Origin: Hordeum vulgare subsp. vulgare
Lineage: Eukaryota; Streptophyta; Magnoliopsida; Poales; Poaceae
Assembly: GCF_904849725.1 (NCBI RefSeq)
Contig: NC_058518.1
Coordinates: 412,989,081-413,053,080 of the forward strand
Direction of reading: 5' to 3'
Length of the DNA: 64,000 bases
The notes under the pieces are model-generated. The model ran no database searches, was not told the DNA's origin, and saw nothing but the letters and a program-made list of their open reading frames with translations. Positions 22,441-34,859 of the stretch are shown piece after piece. A program made the position numbers and the translations under genes. Each line of letters begins with the position of its first letter. Position 1 is the stretch's first letter.

Positions 22441-24407
22441 AAATCCTCGGGGTAGCTATTCCCTATGCAAATTATTATTAGGTGATTAGCAGATTAAAAC
22501 CAATGTTGGGTCCTGCTAGACGAGCCTGAACACTACATGATTTATCAAGGGGGTCCCCATAACAACCCCGAATGTGTTAGGAGTGATCAGTTATGAAATC
22601 AAACACCGGTAACCGAAACTAAGGCGGCAACAACGGAACAAATCACCGGGTAAAAGGCTAGGCCTTCCGTTATTTACCAAGTATATAGGTGCATTAATTA
22701 AATAGCAGTTTAAACATAATGATATCAATATACTCATGTTATCACATGAGACAGCTGGCACCTGCAACTAGCAAAGCTACACATTAGAGGTTGAGCAAGC
22801 CTACTTAGCCACACAACATTTGCTAGGAGAGGGAGGTGTTTGGGTTCATGGAAAAGACAAGTGGCATTTATATCAAATGGTAGGCAGCGAGCATTTACCG
22901 AAGGAATCTTGATTCTAAGCATAACAAAGCTAGATACGGTGTCAAGGTGACGGTCATCTTGCATGTGATTTATTCAGCTTGGATGTGCTCTTGTTCTTCC
23001 TGCACGTACTCTCCAGAATCCACGTACTCGATCTCTGTTCCCGATGCTACCCAATATAAGATAACATCCAATGAACACGGGCAAAACAAAATGTAACAAC
23101 CAATATGATGCATGTGTGAAGAAGGAAGCATGCATCACTATTCTAGTCACTTTCATATGCATTAGTTGAGTTAATTGAATTCTGGACAGAACCTCATATT
23201 AAGTTATCTTAAAATGCATGAATATGGCATGAGCATGTGCATCACGAGAAAACGATGCAAAAACATATAAAGAATGTAGAGAACGGAGTTACGGATCAAC
23301 CGGAAACTACAAATCAAGTTATGGAGACCTACGGTTCAAATCAGCCACAAACACACTCCAATGGCACTCCCCTGGTGTTACCAGGTTGCCACATGATCAA
23401 GTAACAAAATGTAAGTGGGGTGGTGCATGGGAACGCACCACACCATCAACAATGCCCACACAAGCTTCAAATCAACACAAACATGCAATCTATTTTCAAC
23501 AGCAACATAGAAGTTTGTCTACAATATTTAAAGTAGCTACAACCATCTAGATGAATCAAGCAAGATATGAGGCAAAAGCCATCCAAAATCTTTACAACCC
23601 TAAACAAGAAGCTAATGCAAAGGAGTCACCCATGGGCAGATCTACAGACCCTAAGTTAGACAAAATATCACAAATTCTGGGACTTAGTGAAAATCACAGA
23701 TTTTCACGAGCTGCTTATGCCGTGAAGCATTTTGGAGCCTCCAAAATGATAACAACTGGAAGTGCATAACCATGAAATTTAACAGGGAGCTAAACAAACA
23801 CAAAATCTCACAAACTTTAGTTTGTTGCGTGGGCTGATTCCCAACAGAGGAGCTAATTCATCCAAGACAACATGGGAAGAAAATAACATCAGATTCCTAG
23901 ACTTCGTGAAAATCACAGGGTTTCACAAATTTGACATTTTCAGCCAAGTGTCAACTTTGCCTGGGCACAATAGGTGCATACAAATTCCTAAGAACAAAAC
24001 AAAGACCCCATGCTGTAGAGGGGTTCACCCACTATCACTCCATCAAGGAATCATCCTCAAAGGGTCAAGGCACCACCTAATACAAAGCACTAAACATGGC
24101 ATCATGACAGAAAATAATAGTTTTATGAAGTTGCTCTAAAGTGAAATATGATTGCACCAATGGATTCGTGGGATGATTCTACCCCAAAATCATATATAAT
24201 ACATGGGTACTTGCATGTAACATCAAGGCACAAAGCTAGCTCGAAAATGACACATAGAATCCCATTTACTACAAATGACTATCATCAGATGTAAAACTAG
24301 CACATATTGCATCATCTACACATGCACTTCCTAGGACAAGAACAACATATCTAGGCCTAGCATGGATCGATTAACATGGTCACACAAACATATGGAAATG
24401 TGGTTAT

Positions 24408-24680
24408 CCACACACACACACACACACACATGTGCATCTCACATACACACCACCTACACCTACACATGCACACACACAAGCACTATACACACAACACCAC
24501 CAACATAGTGGCAAACATGAGGGGTTAGGCCCTCATGCACAAGTGCATATGCATCCATGCACACACACTCACATACATGAGCACACACATACACTCATGT
24601 GCACACACACACACACTCATGTGCACATACACACACTCATGTGCACATACACACACTCATGAGCACATACACACCACTAG
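24408..24680. repeat. CA-rich microsatellite (5' LTR)
   Basis: Counterpart of 3630-3890, differing in the number of CA and GTGCACATACACACACTCAT-type units, as expected of slippage after insertion. Confidence 0.85.
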
Positions 24681-24784
24681 GCCTCAAAACAACAACACAA
24701 CATCAACACACCAACTAGTTTTAAAAAGAAATAACTCCAAACAGTGAAAGAAAGAAATGAAGCAAAAAAATAAAATGGGGGGGG

Positions 24785-24850
24785 GGGGTGGTTGTGGTTC
24801 GAACCCACAACCTAATGTTGCCACCACATGCACAACACCACTCTGCTACT
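24785..24850 (-). repeat. tRNA-like module 1 (5' LTR copy)
   Basis: Same A box, B box and spacing as 3978-4042, with two or three substitutions outside the boxes. The downstream T-run is interrupted here by a G run (read as C on the minus strand). Box conservation in both LTRs shows the module was present before insertion. Confidence 0.55.
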
Positions 24851-24937
24851 ACTTAGGCGCTTGATAGAGAGGGGGAAACCGACGGCCTAATCTTCTCTGT
24901 GCTGCTCTGCTACTAGCGAAAAAACAGGAAAGAAAAA

Positions 24938-25009
24938 GGGGCCTGTGGGGGATCGATCCCACGATGCGCTGCGCGTGCCCAGGCTCGGTTGCCACTGCGC
25001 TACGAGGGA
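24938..25009 (-). repeat. tRNA-like module 2 (5' LTR copy)
   Basis: Counterpart of 4131-4203. The D-arm/A-box text is unchanged. The T-arm stem is GTGGG/CCCAC here, a better pairing than in the other copy. CTTTTTC follows directly. Confidence 0.55.
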
Positions 25010-25677
25010 GAAACTAAACAAAGAGGGGGAGCATGCTCTTTTGAGCAGCCCCTCTGCACTATTCTACCACGCCGGCGGCCGAAACAGGGGAGGACGACGT
25101 CGACTACCCGACGATCTACTAGAGACGGCAATCTACGGCGCGGGACGCGGGAGCCTTGGGAACTCCATTCACGTGCCAAACGCAACCGGAGGAGGCCCAC
25201 GATGGCGGCGAAATGGAGCACCTATCTACGATGACGACAGCGACAACAGAAGACTGCGGCGACGGCTACGCGCATCCGGAGACTCTACGAGTCGGGAAGA
25301 GGAAGGAGGGGAGGAGCTTCTCACCCTGGTGTGCTCGGAGAAGGGCTTGCTACCGAGAAGAAGATGAAGGGGAGGATGCCTGCGACGACCCGAAGCTCCG
25401 CTCTGGTGATGTCATTGTGGAGGAGGCGCCAGGGAGGGGGAGCAGCCCGGCTAGCGACGGAAATGGAAGGGGGGAGAACCCCCATCCTCGCGGATGCCTC
25501 GGACGCCATGGGGGAGGCTGCCGGCGACGAGGAGGACGCGGGATCGACGGTGGCGCTCTCTGAATTTCACCTCTCTCTCTCTCTGAGCTTACCTGACGAG
25601 GAGACATAAGGAGGGAGAAGAAGGGGGGCTGGCGGTGGAGGAGGAACCCTAGACAAGGGGCTCGCACGCCAAGGGGA

Positions 25678-25683
25678 TAAATA
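25678..25683 (-). promoter_or_regulatory. Putative TATA box in gypsy A 5' LTR
   Basis: Counterpart of 4871-4876, with an identical TATTTA core and flanks. It would drive the genomic transcript of the element if still active. Confidence 0.45.
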
Positions 25684-26521
25684 GGTGAGGGGAGGGACGG
25701 TCTCGACGTCCGTGAGGCCACGGTGTCGGGAGCTCTCTCACTCGCGATGACCCTCTCTATGACGGAAAGGAGGGAGAAAAGCGACGGCTTCCGGGGAAGA
25801 AGAGGGACGCCGAGCGGCTGCTGCGCGCGAAGAAGGAAAGAAAAGGGACGAGCCCCACGGGGAGAGGAGGGAGCCAGCCCACCTGGGCTTCTCTGTGGAG
25901 CCGGCTAAGCCAAATAAAAATGGGTTTTTTCTTTTAAAATAAACATTACAGCAAATCAAAATACCCAGAGAACACAGGGTTTTGAAAATAAAAATAATAA
26001 CACGTGGGGCATGAGGGAATTATGCCCTATTTAAATAAAATACAAATCTGATTTTTGGAACAAGTCAATTATATTCAAAACAGGATTTATAATGTTGTTT
26101 TGTTAATAAAAACCCCATATGACTTAAGCTTAAAAACCACAACACAATACCCCCTCAATCACAAGTTAATACTCGGAATGTTTAACATTTTTAAAATAGG
26201 TTCTAGCAAGGTTTGACACACAAGTTTAGAAATATCAAAAGGGGCTTTGCCTTGTTTGAAAAGCATAGTTTTAGAAGCAATGAATTAAACCAATGGTTTG
26301 AAAATACCACAACATCACATGTCTACAAGCAAGCTATCAAACAAGATGGAACAACTAGCAACACCAGAGTGAAAGCAAAACAAATGAAATGGATGATGGC
26401 ATGATGCAAAGATGATGACATGAAATGATCCACATGAAATGATGACTTTATAACATTCAAAACATGGTTCCACAAAAGGAAAGGATCCCAAAATGGCAAG
26501 GATTACATCTGGGGCATTACA

Positions 26522-26526
26522 CGCGC
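26522..26526. repeat. Target-site duplication CGCGC (right), gypsy A
   Basis: Match to 533-537. See the left copy. Confidence 0.85.
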
Positions 26527-28846
26527 CCTCCAACGCCCCAGGCGCCACCCCGACGCCACCAAGAGATCGCCGTGGTTCCCCTCTGCTGGCCGCAACCCTC
26601 CGGCACCTCGGACCACCACCGGAGCCACCTTCCCGTCGGCTTCTCCAACTCCGGCGACTAACTCCAATGAGCTTAAAAAAATCCTATAACAGTTTTTTTC
26701 CAGAAAAAGAGCAAACTTATAAAATTCATATATATTAGTCTATAACTGAGAATTAGGTGATTCTTTCTGTGTGGTATCACAAATTTTATGTAGTTTCTGT
26801 AGATATAAAATTTGACCATGTTTGAAAATTTAAATGTGAGTTTAAACACATTTGGTTTAAGTCTTGTTTTACTTATATCTGGAGTTTAAAAATAGATTTT
26901 AATTGATTGTTTTTGCTACTAATCACTAGTGATCTTATTTATCACTAGGTAAAATTTCAAATTTTTTGGAATATTTTAACTCATTATTTTTATGTAAAAC
27001 AGATTGTGTTTTAGTTCTTTCTAGGATTGTTACTATTTCTTTGGCTATAATTGTTTTTTGTTATTTTATTTTATACTAGTGAAAGGTTATATTTTTGTTG
27101 TCTGTTGGTTAACAGTAGGTTTTCAACAACAACAAAATTTTATTTTATTTGATAGCATGAAATCTATTCTAGTTTGGTAATAACTTGCAAATTGATTTCG
27201 TTGCTAGTTTGATGTCCTATTTGAAATAATATAGTTTTATGAAATATTTTCTGTTATCTTAGTTAATTTTATATTTTCTTTTCTGTTATTTTACTATTTT
27301 ATTGTTTTCTTTTCTGTTAATTTTAATTAGAACAAAAAATATTTAGTGATTGTTGTTGTAGAAGACTCCATAGTTTTCTTTGAAGTTTTCCTTTGGATTT
27401 CTACTTGATCTTTCTTATTGATTTTATTGCATCAATTTTTATTGTTGTTTGTTATATTGATTGCTAGGATGAATGCTAGTATGATTGCTTATATGAATAC
27501 TATGTTTGATTATATAGATTTTATCGGAGAGTGACGAATAGTTCTATCAAGTTATTTCTTGAGAACGATATCTATCTCCATCAACCTTACCAGGCAAGTC
27601 ACGTTGATCATGTTTTTACCCATGTTTTATATGCATGGTAGTTCTACCTTCTTCACCCAATTGCATGCAAAGTAGGTACTTGGAAATTTGGATCTTGATG
27701 TAGTATCATGTTGTAGGCACCCAACCCCCTTGTTACTTGGCCCGGGATGATGAATTTTATTTTGCTATGCTTTTGGTAGACAGGGTTATGGTTGAGTGTT
27801 ATTCACGAGTGTTGTGAGAATGTAATAATCAAGACCGGATATTCCAAGACTTTCGAGACCTTGTGAGGCAACATACCTCTGGGTGAAGGACGGTTCAGAT
27901 GGGCTCCCTCGGATAAACCAGCGGAGGACCCGGGATGCATGGAGAAGCGCCATGACATCATGCAGAAAGCTTTACCTAGGCTCAAAGAGATGGATGGATA
28001 TTTCAAGACCCAAGGCTTACCTGCAGAGCCACAAGTCATTATGCGCTCTGGCTTGGTTGGACAACGTGGTGACTCTAGACGGGCGGTGCTACGAGATGTA
28101 GAAGAACGGTAGGATTGGATGGGCACCGACAGAGGCTCAGAGGAACCTGTTGAAAGACCATGTTTTGATCATCCGGTTATCAAACACCCTGAAGTGCGAG
28201 GACTCCAATGGAGGCGATCAAATCTTGTGGGGAACGTGTGCAAAACTCTGCAGAGTACTCAAACCTAATCGATTAGCCATGTCCACGGTCATGGACAACT
28301 TGAGACGAAGGAACTGAAACTATCAGGAATTCTCAACACCATTTATTATTGATGTGGGTAATATTTATAACTTGGGTATGAGAAATGGTTGGTGGAACCA
28401 TCTCATTGACAACCAACCATGTAGTAATATTTTTGCTTTTAGCCCTGTCTTGTTGTAGGAGAAAACTTTGCTTTCCACGAAAAACTTACATCCCCACCTG
28501 CCATATATGCATATAGTATAGATGATACTTTTTCACCTCTCTCTTTTGTGACATGCCGACATATTCAATATGCTGACCTACACGGCTGCAACGTCTTATG
28601 TTGCATATATTTTCTACGATGAGTAAGAGTACGATTCAGGGTTACTGTCTGCACTCAACCTGCCGTTGGTGTTTACTGGGACTCCACTCCCTTTGACTGA
28701 TACCGTTGAGATTTTTGAGGTATATACGTTATTTACATGTGATTGCACTTTGATATATACATTGATGTACTGTGTGTGCCAGCATACTGATCCAGGGATG
28801 GCACAAATACACAGAGGCTTGACTCGTTTTGAGTCGGGTCGCTACA
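26527..28846. mobile_element. Right half of the older LTR-like sequence
   Basis: GC-rich leader to about 26660, AT-rich sequence to about 27540, then moderately complex sequence to 28846, ending GTCGGGTCGCTACA. Read on the minus strand this end is TGTAGCGACCCGAC, which resembles the start of a common Triticeae gypsy or LARD LTR I recall. ORFs in 27800-28130 show no domain. Orientation and family are not settled. It is truncated at 28846 against a copia LTR fragment. Confidence 0.4.
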
Positions 28847-29579
28847 TTGAACCTCAGTGTCATGGATTCATATAATCCCGTATGTCATTCCATTTGTCCT
28901 TCGGTATGTTACTTGCCCGAGATTCGATCGTCGGTATCCGCATACCTATTTCAATCTCGTTACCGACAAGTCTTTGTACTCATTCCGTAATACAAGATCT
29001 CGTGACTTACACTTAGTCACATTGCTTGCAAGGCTTGTGTGTGATGTTGTATTACCGAGTGGGCCCCGAGATACCTCTCCGTCACACAGAGTGACAAATC
29101 CAAGTCTTGATCCATACTAACTCAACGGACACCTTCAGAGATACCTGTAGAGCACCTTTATAGTCACCCAGTTACATTGTGACGTTTGATGCACACAAGG
29201 TATTCCTCCGGTGCCAGCGAGTTATGTGATCTCATGGTCATAGGAACAAATACTTAACACGCAGAAAACAATAGCAATAAAACGACACGATCAATATGCT
29301 ATGTTCATAGTTTGGGTCTAGTCCATCACATGATTCTCCTAATGATGTGATCCAGTTATCAAGTGACAACACTTGCATATAGCCACAAAACCTTGACTAT
29401 CATTGATCAACTGGCTAGCCAACTAGAGGCTTGCTAGGGACATTGTTTTGTCTATGTATCCACACATGTATCTATGTTTTCATTCAATACAATTATAGCA
29501 TGGATAATAAACGATTATCTTTAAACTGGAAATATAATAATAACTATTTATCATTGCCTTTAGGGCATATTTCCAACAC
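28847..29579 (-). mobile_element. Truncated Angela/BARE/WIS-like copia LTR
   Basis: Matches the 5' portion of the two copia LTRs at 53868-54601 and 60632-61367, ending in the same GGGCATATTTCCAACA terminus. Only the first 730 bp of the LTR (in the minus direction) remain. Its intact end abuts the Tat-type LTR at 29580, so it probably inserted into that LTR and was then truncated by a deletion at 28846/28847. Confidence 0.85.
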
Positions 29580-29971
29580 GGAAGGATTCCAGTCGGTATA
29601 GAAGACCAGAAGCCACCCACGAGGGCCAACAGACACACGTTCAACTAATGATCTTTAGTAGCATTTATTACCCACTTATGTTATCAGTAACGTATATCTT
29701 TAACTCATATTGATCGAGCCCTTAGATGCTGAGGTATTGATGAGATGTGGCACACTTTATATAAGCCACTCCTCCCCTCTGGCACAAGGGTTCACCCCCC
29801 TGTATTAGACAAACCACACCGCAAGAGCTCCCAAGCACCTGAGACGTAGGGTTGTTACCTCCAAGAGAGGGGCCTGAACTCATACATCATGCGTACAATC
29901 TTGCCGTAGCTAGGACTCTGCCCTCTCCATTCATACCCTACACCTCTACTGTCAGGTTTATTCCCACGACA
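29580..29971 (+). repeat. 5' LTR of the Tat element, lacking its first 183 bp
   Basis: Aligns with 41831-42224 of the 3' LTR from CGGAAGGATTCCAG to TTCCCACGACA. The missing part corresponds to 41648-41830. A TATATAAG box is at 29758-29765. Confidence 0.88.
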
Positions 29972-29973
29972 GT

Positions 29974-29991
29974 TGGCGCCCACCGTGGGGC
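29974..29991 (+). other. Primer-binding site of the Tat element
   Basis: TGGCGCCCACCGTGGGGC begins 2 bp after the LTR end. This is the TGGCGCC-type PBS used by many Tat/Athila-related grass elements. Confidence 0.75.
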
Positions 29992-30039
29992 AGGCGTCTA
30001 AGCAACTTCCCGCAAGTTTGCATTTTTTCACTCTTCGTC

Positions 30040-31608
30040 ATGTCTTCTGGCGGCGGTTCATTCGTGGGTGGTGAGATCCATTTCGGCGCCCTCATCTTCA
30101 TCGCCGATGACTTGGCATGGCTCCGAGAAGCGCCACTCGACATCAAGGCGATCCCAGTTCATGGAGGGACGCATTTCCATGCAAACTCCTTTGATGTTCT
30201 TCTTCTGCAGCCGTCGACTGCGTTGCCGACTCTTCACTCTGTTGTTCGCCACCGCAAGCGATCAGTCGCTCTAGACTCTAGTGATGGGTGAAGCACGCGG
30301 TGGCTCGTCAGGCGTTGTGTTCGTCGACCCCTCAGGTTGTAGCCATCGAGCCTGCTGTATGCCTTCAGGACCCGATCCACTCAGTGTCAGTCCAGTCTGA
30401 CGTTCCTTCTGAGTGCGAGAGCTGCAACCCAGCAGCAGAGGTCTTCATGGTGGGATCCGCGGAGAGCCCACCCAGGTTCGGTTACGGCGAGCACGAGGCT
30501 GGTGAACTGTTATCTGGACGCAGTCATCGTTGTCATCAAACTTTTAGTCGGCATGAGCGACAACTTTTCTCAGGAGATCATCGCGCCAATATTGAGGTAT
30601 ATTGTACTCCAGTACTCAATGTTTGTAGCAGCATCCAAAATAGCAGATTCAATCCAGCCTTCAGATTCAGAGGCACACAGAGGCTTATAACAGATTCATG
30701 CTTTGCTTCAAGCAGCATAGCAGCAGAATTCGGCTTTACCACAGTCGATCAATAGATCGCACAGCAATTCTCCAAGGGCAGATATAGTTTAGTCAGTTTA
30801 CAGTACAGGGTCACCCCAGCGTCACATGGACGGAGGTCACCGAGGGTATCAGCACCGAGACCAGGGTCGAAACCAGTTTCCCCCTCGTCGTCACCGTGAT
30901 GACCACCATTGAGTGCATTCTCCTTCGTGGAGCGGCACGTATGTGCCCCGGCACTATGATGAACGGCGCCCGTCCAGTGACGAGCGAAACCCCGGATTTG
31001 ATGCGAGAGATGTACTTGCACAGAGAAGGATTGACAGAGGCAGAGCCTACCGGGATGGTCTCTACAGAGATCAACCGAGTGGAAGTGGAACTGCAGTGTC
31101 TGGTCCCGAGTGTTTCAGTAGGGCAATCCGCTGTGCTGATATTCCTCCCAACTTCAGGTTGGCGGCTGGAGTCAGTAAGTTCACACGCGAGTCCAAGCCC
31201 GAAACTTTGTTGGATGATTATCGAGTTGCAGTATAGATTGGCGGCGGCAATGTCAACGTTGCGATGAAGCACTTGCCCCTGATGCTGGATGGCTCGGCCC
31301 GTGCAAGGCTGAATCAATTGGCTCCTTCAAGTATATATTGTTGGGCAGATCTAGCTCGAGTGTTCATCAAGACCTTCGAGGGCACTTGCAAGCATCCTGC
31401 TAGCCTTTCTGAGTTACAACACTGCATGCAGAAGCCGAGTGAGTCCTTGCGTGATTACATTCATCGCTGGACCACTCTTCACCACACAGTGGAGAATGTT
31501 ACCGAGCACGAAGGAGTCTGTGCCTTCAACGCAGGTGTCAGATATCGAGAGTTATATTTGAAGTTTGGTTTCTCAGGCGACATGTCAATGAGAAAAATGA
31601 GGAGATAG
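30040..31608 (+). pseudogene. Tat element gag (degenerate)
   Basis: A first ORF starts MSSGGGSFVGGEIHFGALIF. The conserved gag region is recognisable at about 30910-31608, with DIPPNFRLAAGVSKFTRESK, then HLPLMLDGSARARLNQL and SESLRDYIHRW. Stops near 30910 and 31234 and frame changes between 30290 and 30900 break it. No zinc knuckle is visible. Gag would form the virus-like particle. Confidence 0.72.
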
Positions 31609-31805
31609 CCACCCATTATGCAAACAGTGAAGAAGAAGACTGCATCTGTAGCGGTAACAGTAAAGCAGTCGAAAACACTGACGCTAATTCCAATCGGAAG
31701 CAGAAGTGAAAGGTTGAGAATGCAATCCCAGCAGAAGCGGCCGCTCTGGCGGCAGGAAAGTTTAAGGGAAAGTCCAAGGCACCATTCCCCCCGAAGAAGT
31801 CCAAG

Positions 31806-32699
31806 ATGCAGTCAGATGTTTTGGATCAGCCATGTGTTTTTCACACGAAGAAAGATGATGAAGGCAACCTGATATTGCCAAAGCATACCACTCGACAGTG
31901 TCGATTATTGGTTCAAGAGTTCAAAGGTCAGTCGAGTGGAAAAGACCCTCAAGAAGAGGATAATGAAGTGAAATATGACTTCCCCAAGGTCAATGCAACT
32001 TTGATGATTTTTGCTGACATAGAAAGCAAAAGTCGATTGAAAGTTATCAATAGGGAAGTGAACATGGCAGTACCTTCCACCCCAACATATCTGAAGTGGT
32101 CACAGACCCCCATCACGTTTGATCAGTCGGACCATCCAGCTGTTGTTCTGACTCCTCGTCGCCAACCTCCGGTAGTCGACCCAATTGTCGAAGGTGTTCA
32201 ACTTCGTAAAGTCTTGATGGATGGAGGGAGAGGGTTGAATATCTTATATGCAGAAACTCTCAAAGGGATGGGCATTCTGATGTCCCGCCTCAGCGAGAGC
32301 ACCATGTCCTTTCATGGAGTTATCTTAGGAAAGAAGGCCAAGTCACTCGGCCAGATCGGACTGGATGTTGTTTTCGGATCTGACAGAAATTTTCGCAAAG
32401 AGAAGTTGACATTTGAGGTGGTGGACTTCCAGAGTGTATACCACGCTATTATGGGTCGTCCTGCTTATGTACGTTTCATGGCCCGACCATGTTATGTGTA
32501 TCTGAAGATGAAGATGCCAGGACCTAAGGGGGTCATCAATGTTTCTGGCAATCGGCAGAGAGCTGAAGAATGTTTGCAACAAGGTTCCAAGATTGCAGAT
32601 CAGCAGATGGCTGTGGTAGAATTGGAAGAGTACCGGAGAAGTGCCGACCCAGCTGACCTAATGCGTTCTAAGAAGCCTGCTTCTGAGTCCGCTTTTTAG
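31806..32699 (+). pseudogene. Tat element gag end and aspartic-protease region
   Basis: A 297-codon open segment. VLMDGGRGLNILYAETLKGM is the retropepsin region, in which related Tat proteins have DGGSGLN, so Ser is replaced by Arg next to the catalytic site. HAIMGRPAYVRFMARPCYVY matches the block that closes the protease domain. It ends in a stop before the RT. Confidence 0.75.
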
Positions 32700-32779
32700 T
32701 CGACAGGAGAGGTCAAGCCAGTGAACGTCTATCCGACTAATCCTAATGCAGCTACAACCAACATATCCACGACACTCGA

Positions 32780-33560
32780 CAACAAATAGGAAGCTGAGCT
32801 CATCCAGTTCCTCCGTGAGAATTGGGACACCTTCGCATGGTAGCCTGCTGACATGCTGGGTGTACCCAGGGAGCTGGCTGAGCACCATTTGCGAGTGGAT
32901 CCAAAGGCGAAGCCAGTAGTCAGAGAGCACCTGCGACGATCTGCATCGGAGAAGAGGAAAGCAATCGGCAAGGAGGTAGCGAAGTTCTTGGAAGCCAAAT
33001 TCATTCTCGATTTACCACTCTGAGTGGCTCTCAAATGTTGTCATGGTTCCCAAGAAGGACAATTCCCTTCGCATGTGTATCGACTTCAAAAACGTTAATA
33101 AGGTCTGTCCGAAAGACCACTTTCCGCTCCCCCGCATTGGTCAGATTGTCGATTCAACTGCGGGATGCGAGCGTTTATCTTTTGAGGATGCTTACTCTGG
33201 TTACCATCAGATCCATCTGTTTGGCCCATACGAAATAAAAACAGCCTTCATCACCTGTTTCGGGTGTTAGTACTACATCACTATGCCTTTTGGTCTAAAG
33301 AATGCTGCTGCAACCTTCATGCGCATGATCCAGAAGTTTTTGCTCAACCAGATCGGTCGGAATATTGAAGCATACATGGATGATATTGTTGTCATGTAAC
33401 GCAAAGGTTCCGACCTACTGACTGACTTGGCAGAAACATTTGCTAATTTTAGGAAATACGAAATCAAGTTCAATTGAGCTAAGTGCACTTAGGCGTTCCT
33501 GGGTGCAAGTTACTTGGTTTTTTCATTTCCGAACGAGGGATCGACGTTAACCCCGAGAAG
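32780..33560 (+). pseudogene. Tat element reverse transcriptase (broken)
   Basis: MVPKKDNSLRMCIDFKNVNK, YSGYHQIHLFGPYEIKTAFI, TMPFGLKNAAATF and the EAYMDDIVVM active site are all present. They are interrupted by stops near 32842, 33022, 33268, 33400 and 33476. The element could not make RT. Confidence 0.82.
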
Positions 33561-33635
33561 ATTGGTGCCATCGTCCGAATGCAGAGCCCTGTGCAAGTGC
33601 ATGATGTGCCGAAACTTATATGATGTCTGGAAGCA

Positions 33636-34198
33636 TTGAGTCGGTTTATATCTCGTCTTAGTGAGAAGGCACTGCCTTTGTACCGACTGATGAAGAATTT
33701 GGATGTATTCGAGTGGAATGATGAAGCAGAAGCAGCATTTGTGAGCTCAAAGCTCTGCTTTCCACCAAGCCGGTGCTTGCTGCTCCGCACAACAAAGAAC
33801 CACTGCACCTATACATCGCAACCACCAATCAAGTCGTCAGTACAGTCCTGACTGTTGAAAGAGAAGAAGAAGGTAAAGCCTACAAGGTTCAACGTGTAGT
33901 CTATTATATTTCAGAAGTGTTAACTCCTTCGAAGCAAAGGTATCCCCATTACCAGAAGCTTCTTTATGGAATATATTTGACCACAAAGAAAGTGGCACAT
34001 TACTTTCAAGATCACTCCATAGCAGTCGTCAGTGATACTCCCCTATCAGAGATCCTTCACAATCGGGATGCAATGGGCCAAGTGGCCAAGTGGGCTATGG
34101 AGTTGTTGTATTTGGATATCAAGTTTGAAGCAAAGAAAACCATCAAATATCAGGCCCTTGCTGATTTTATGGCCAAGTGGGTGGAACAACAACAGTGA
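33636..34198 (+). pseudogene. Tat element first RNase H domain
   Basis: After RT connection text (FISRLSEKALPLYRLMK) the RNase H block reads YYISEVLTPSKQRYPHYQKL and ADFMAKWVEQQQ. The frame changes near 33780. Expected catalytic residues are partly eroded, as is common for the original RNase H of Tat elements. Confidence 0.7.
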
Positions 34199-34225
34199 GC
34201 CCAGATTCACTCGGCACATTGGACT

Positions 34226-34640
34226 ATGTTCTTTGATGGATCCAAAATGTTAAATGGGTCCGGTGCTGGTGTTGTACCGGTGTCTCCAAAATGTGACCCA
34301 CTTAACTATGTCCTTCAGATCCACTTTGATTCATCCAATAATGAAGGTGAGTATGAAGCTCTCCTTTACGGGTTGCGTATGGCCATCTCACTCGGCATCC
34401 GACGCCTGATGGTCTACGGCGACTCAGACTTAGTGGTCAATCAGGTGATGAAGGTGTGGGACGTCAGGAACCCTGCCATAACAGGTTATTGCAATGCAGT
34501 GAGGAAGTTGGAGAATAAGTTTGAAGGCTTAGAACTCCATCATGTACCCTGACCGAAGAACCAGACAGCTGATGAATTGGCTAAGATCGGATCTACTCGG
34601 AAGACTATACCCAGCAATGTATGTTTGGAACACTTGCACA
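34226..34640 (+). pseudogene. Tat element second (archaeal-type) RNase H domain
   Basis: FFDGSKMLNGSGAGVVPVSP carries the first Asp, NNEGEYEALLYGLRMAISLG the Glu, and GDSDLVVNQV the next Asp; TADELAKIGS ends the domain after a stop at 34552. An extra aRNH after the first RNase H is the hallmark of the Tat lineage and supports the family call. Confidence 0.78.
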
Positions 34641-34859
34641 CTCCATCTGTGCAAGAAGATCTTTTCACTAAAGAGCCCCCACAACCAACAAGTACTTCTG
34701 ATCCGAGTGAAGTTGATGTTCCAGGAGTTGTCGATCTTATCATGGAAATTTTGGTGATTACTCCTGACTGGACAGTGCCGTATATTGCGTACATCTTAAG
34801 GCGAGAGCTTCTAAAGGAAGAAGACGAAGCCCGACAGATTGTCCGCAGATCGAAGGCCT

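Larger units (their letters stand above)
538..26521 (-). mobile_element. Tekay-like chromovirus (Ty3/gypsy), minus strand, with a nested CACTA
   Basis: On the minus strand the order is truncated 5' LTR, gag, protease, RT, RNase H, integrase, chromodomain, polypurine tract, 3' LTR. That is the Ty3/gypsy order, and the C-terminal chromodomain marks a chromovirus. Protein motifs and very long LTRs fit the Tekay/Del lineage. The ends are TGTAATGCCCC and GTCGTTACA, bracketed by CGCGC duplications. The CACTA element at 9940-21658 interrupts gag. Several stops and frameshifts break the polyprotein, and the 5' LTR lost its inner end and PBS, so the copy is immobile. In a by-eye sample of about 205 bp (5130 against 25935) I counted roughly a dozen differences between the LTRs, so the insertion is not recent. 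Confidence 0.9.
22430..26521 (-). repeat. 5' LTR of gypsy A, truncated at its inner end
   Basis: Aligns with 1658-5711 of the 3' LTR and shares its outer end GGGCATTACA. The inner 1.1 kb of the LTR is missing. Homology stops at GGTTGTTGATT, which is joined directly to leader sequence (21913-22429) with no recognisable primer-binding site. This is best explained by one deletion spanning the end of the LTR and the PBS. Confidence 0.82.

Noticed and set aside
30811..31317. 168-aa minus-strand ORF
   Set aside because: Antisense of the Tat gag region, whose sense text is recognisable.
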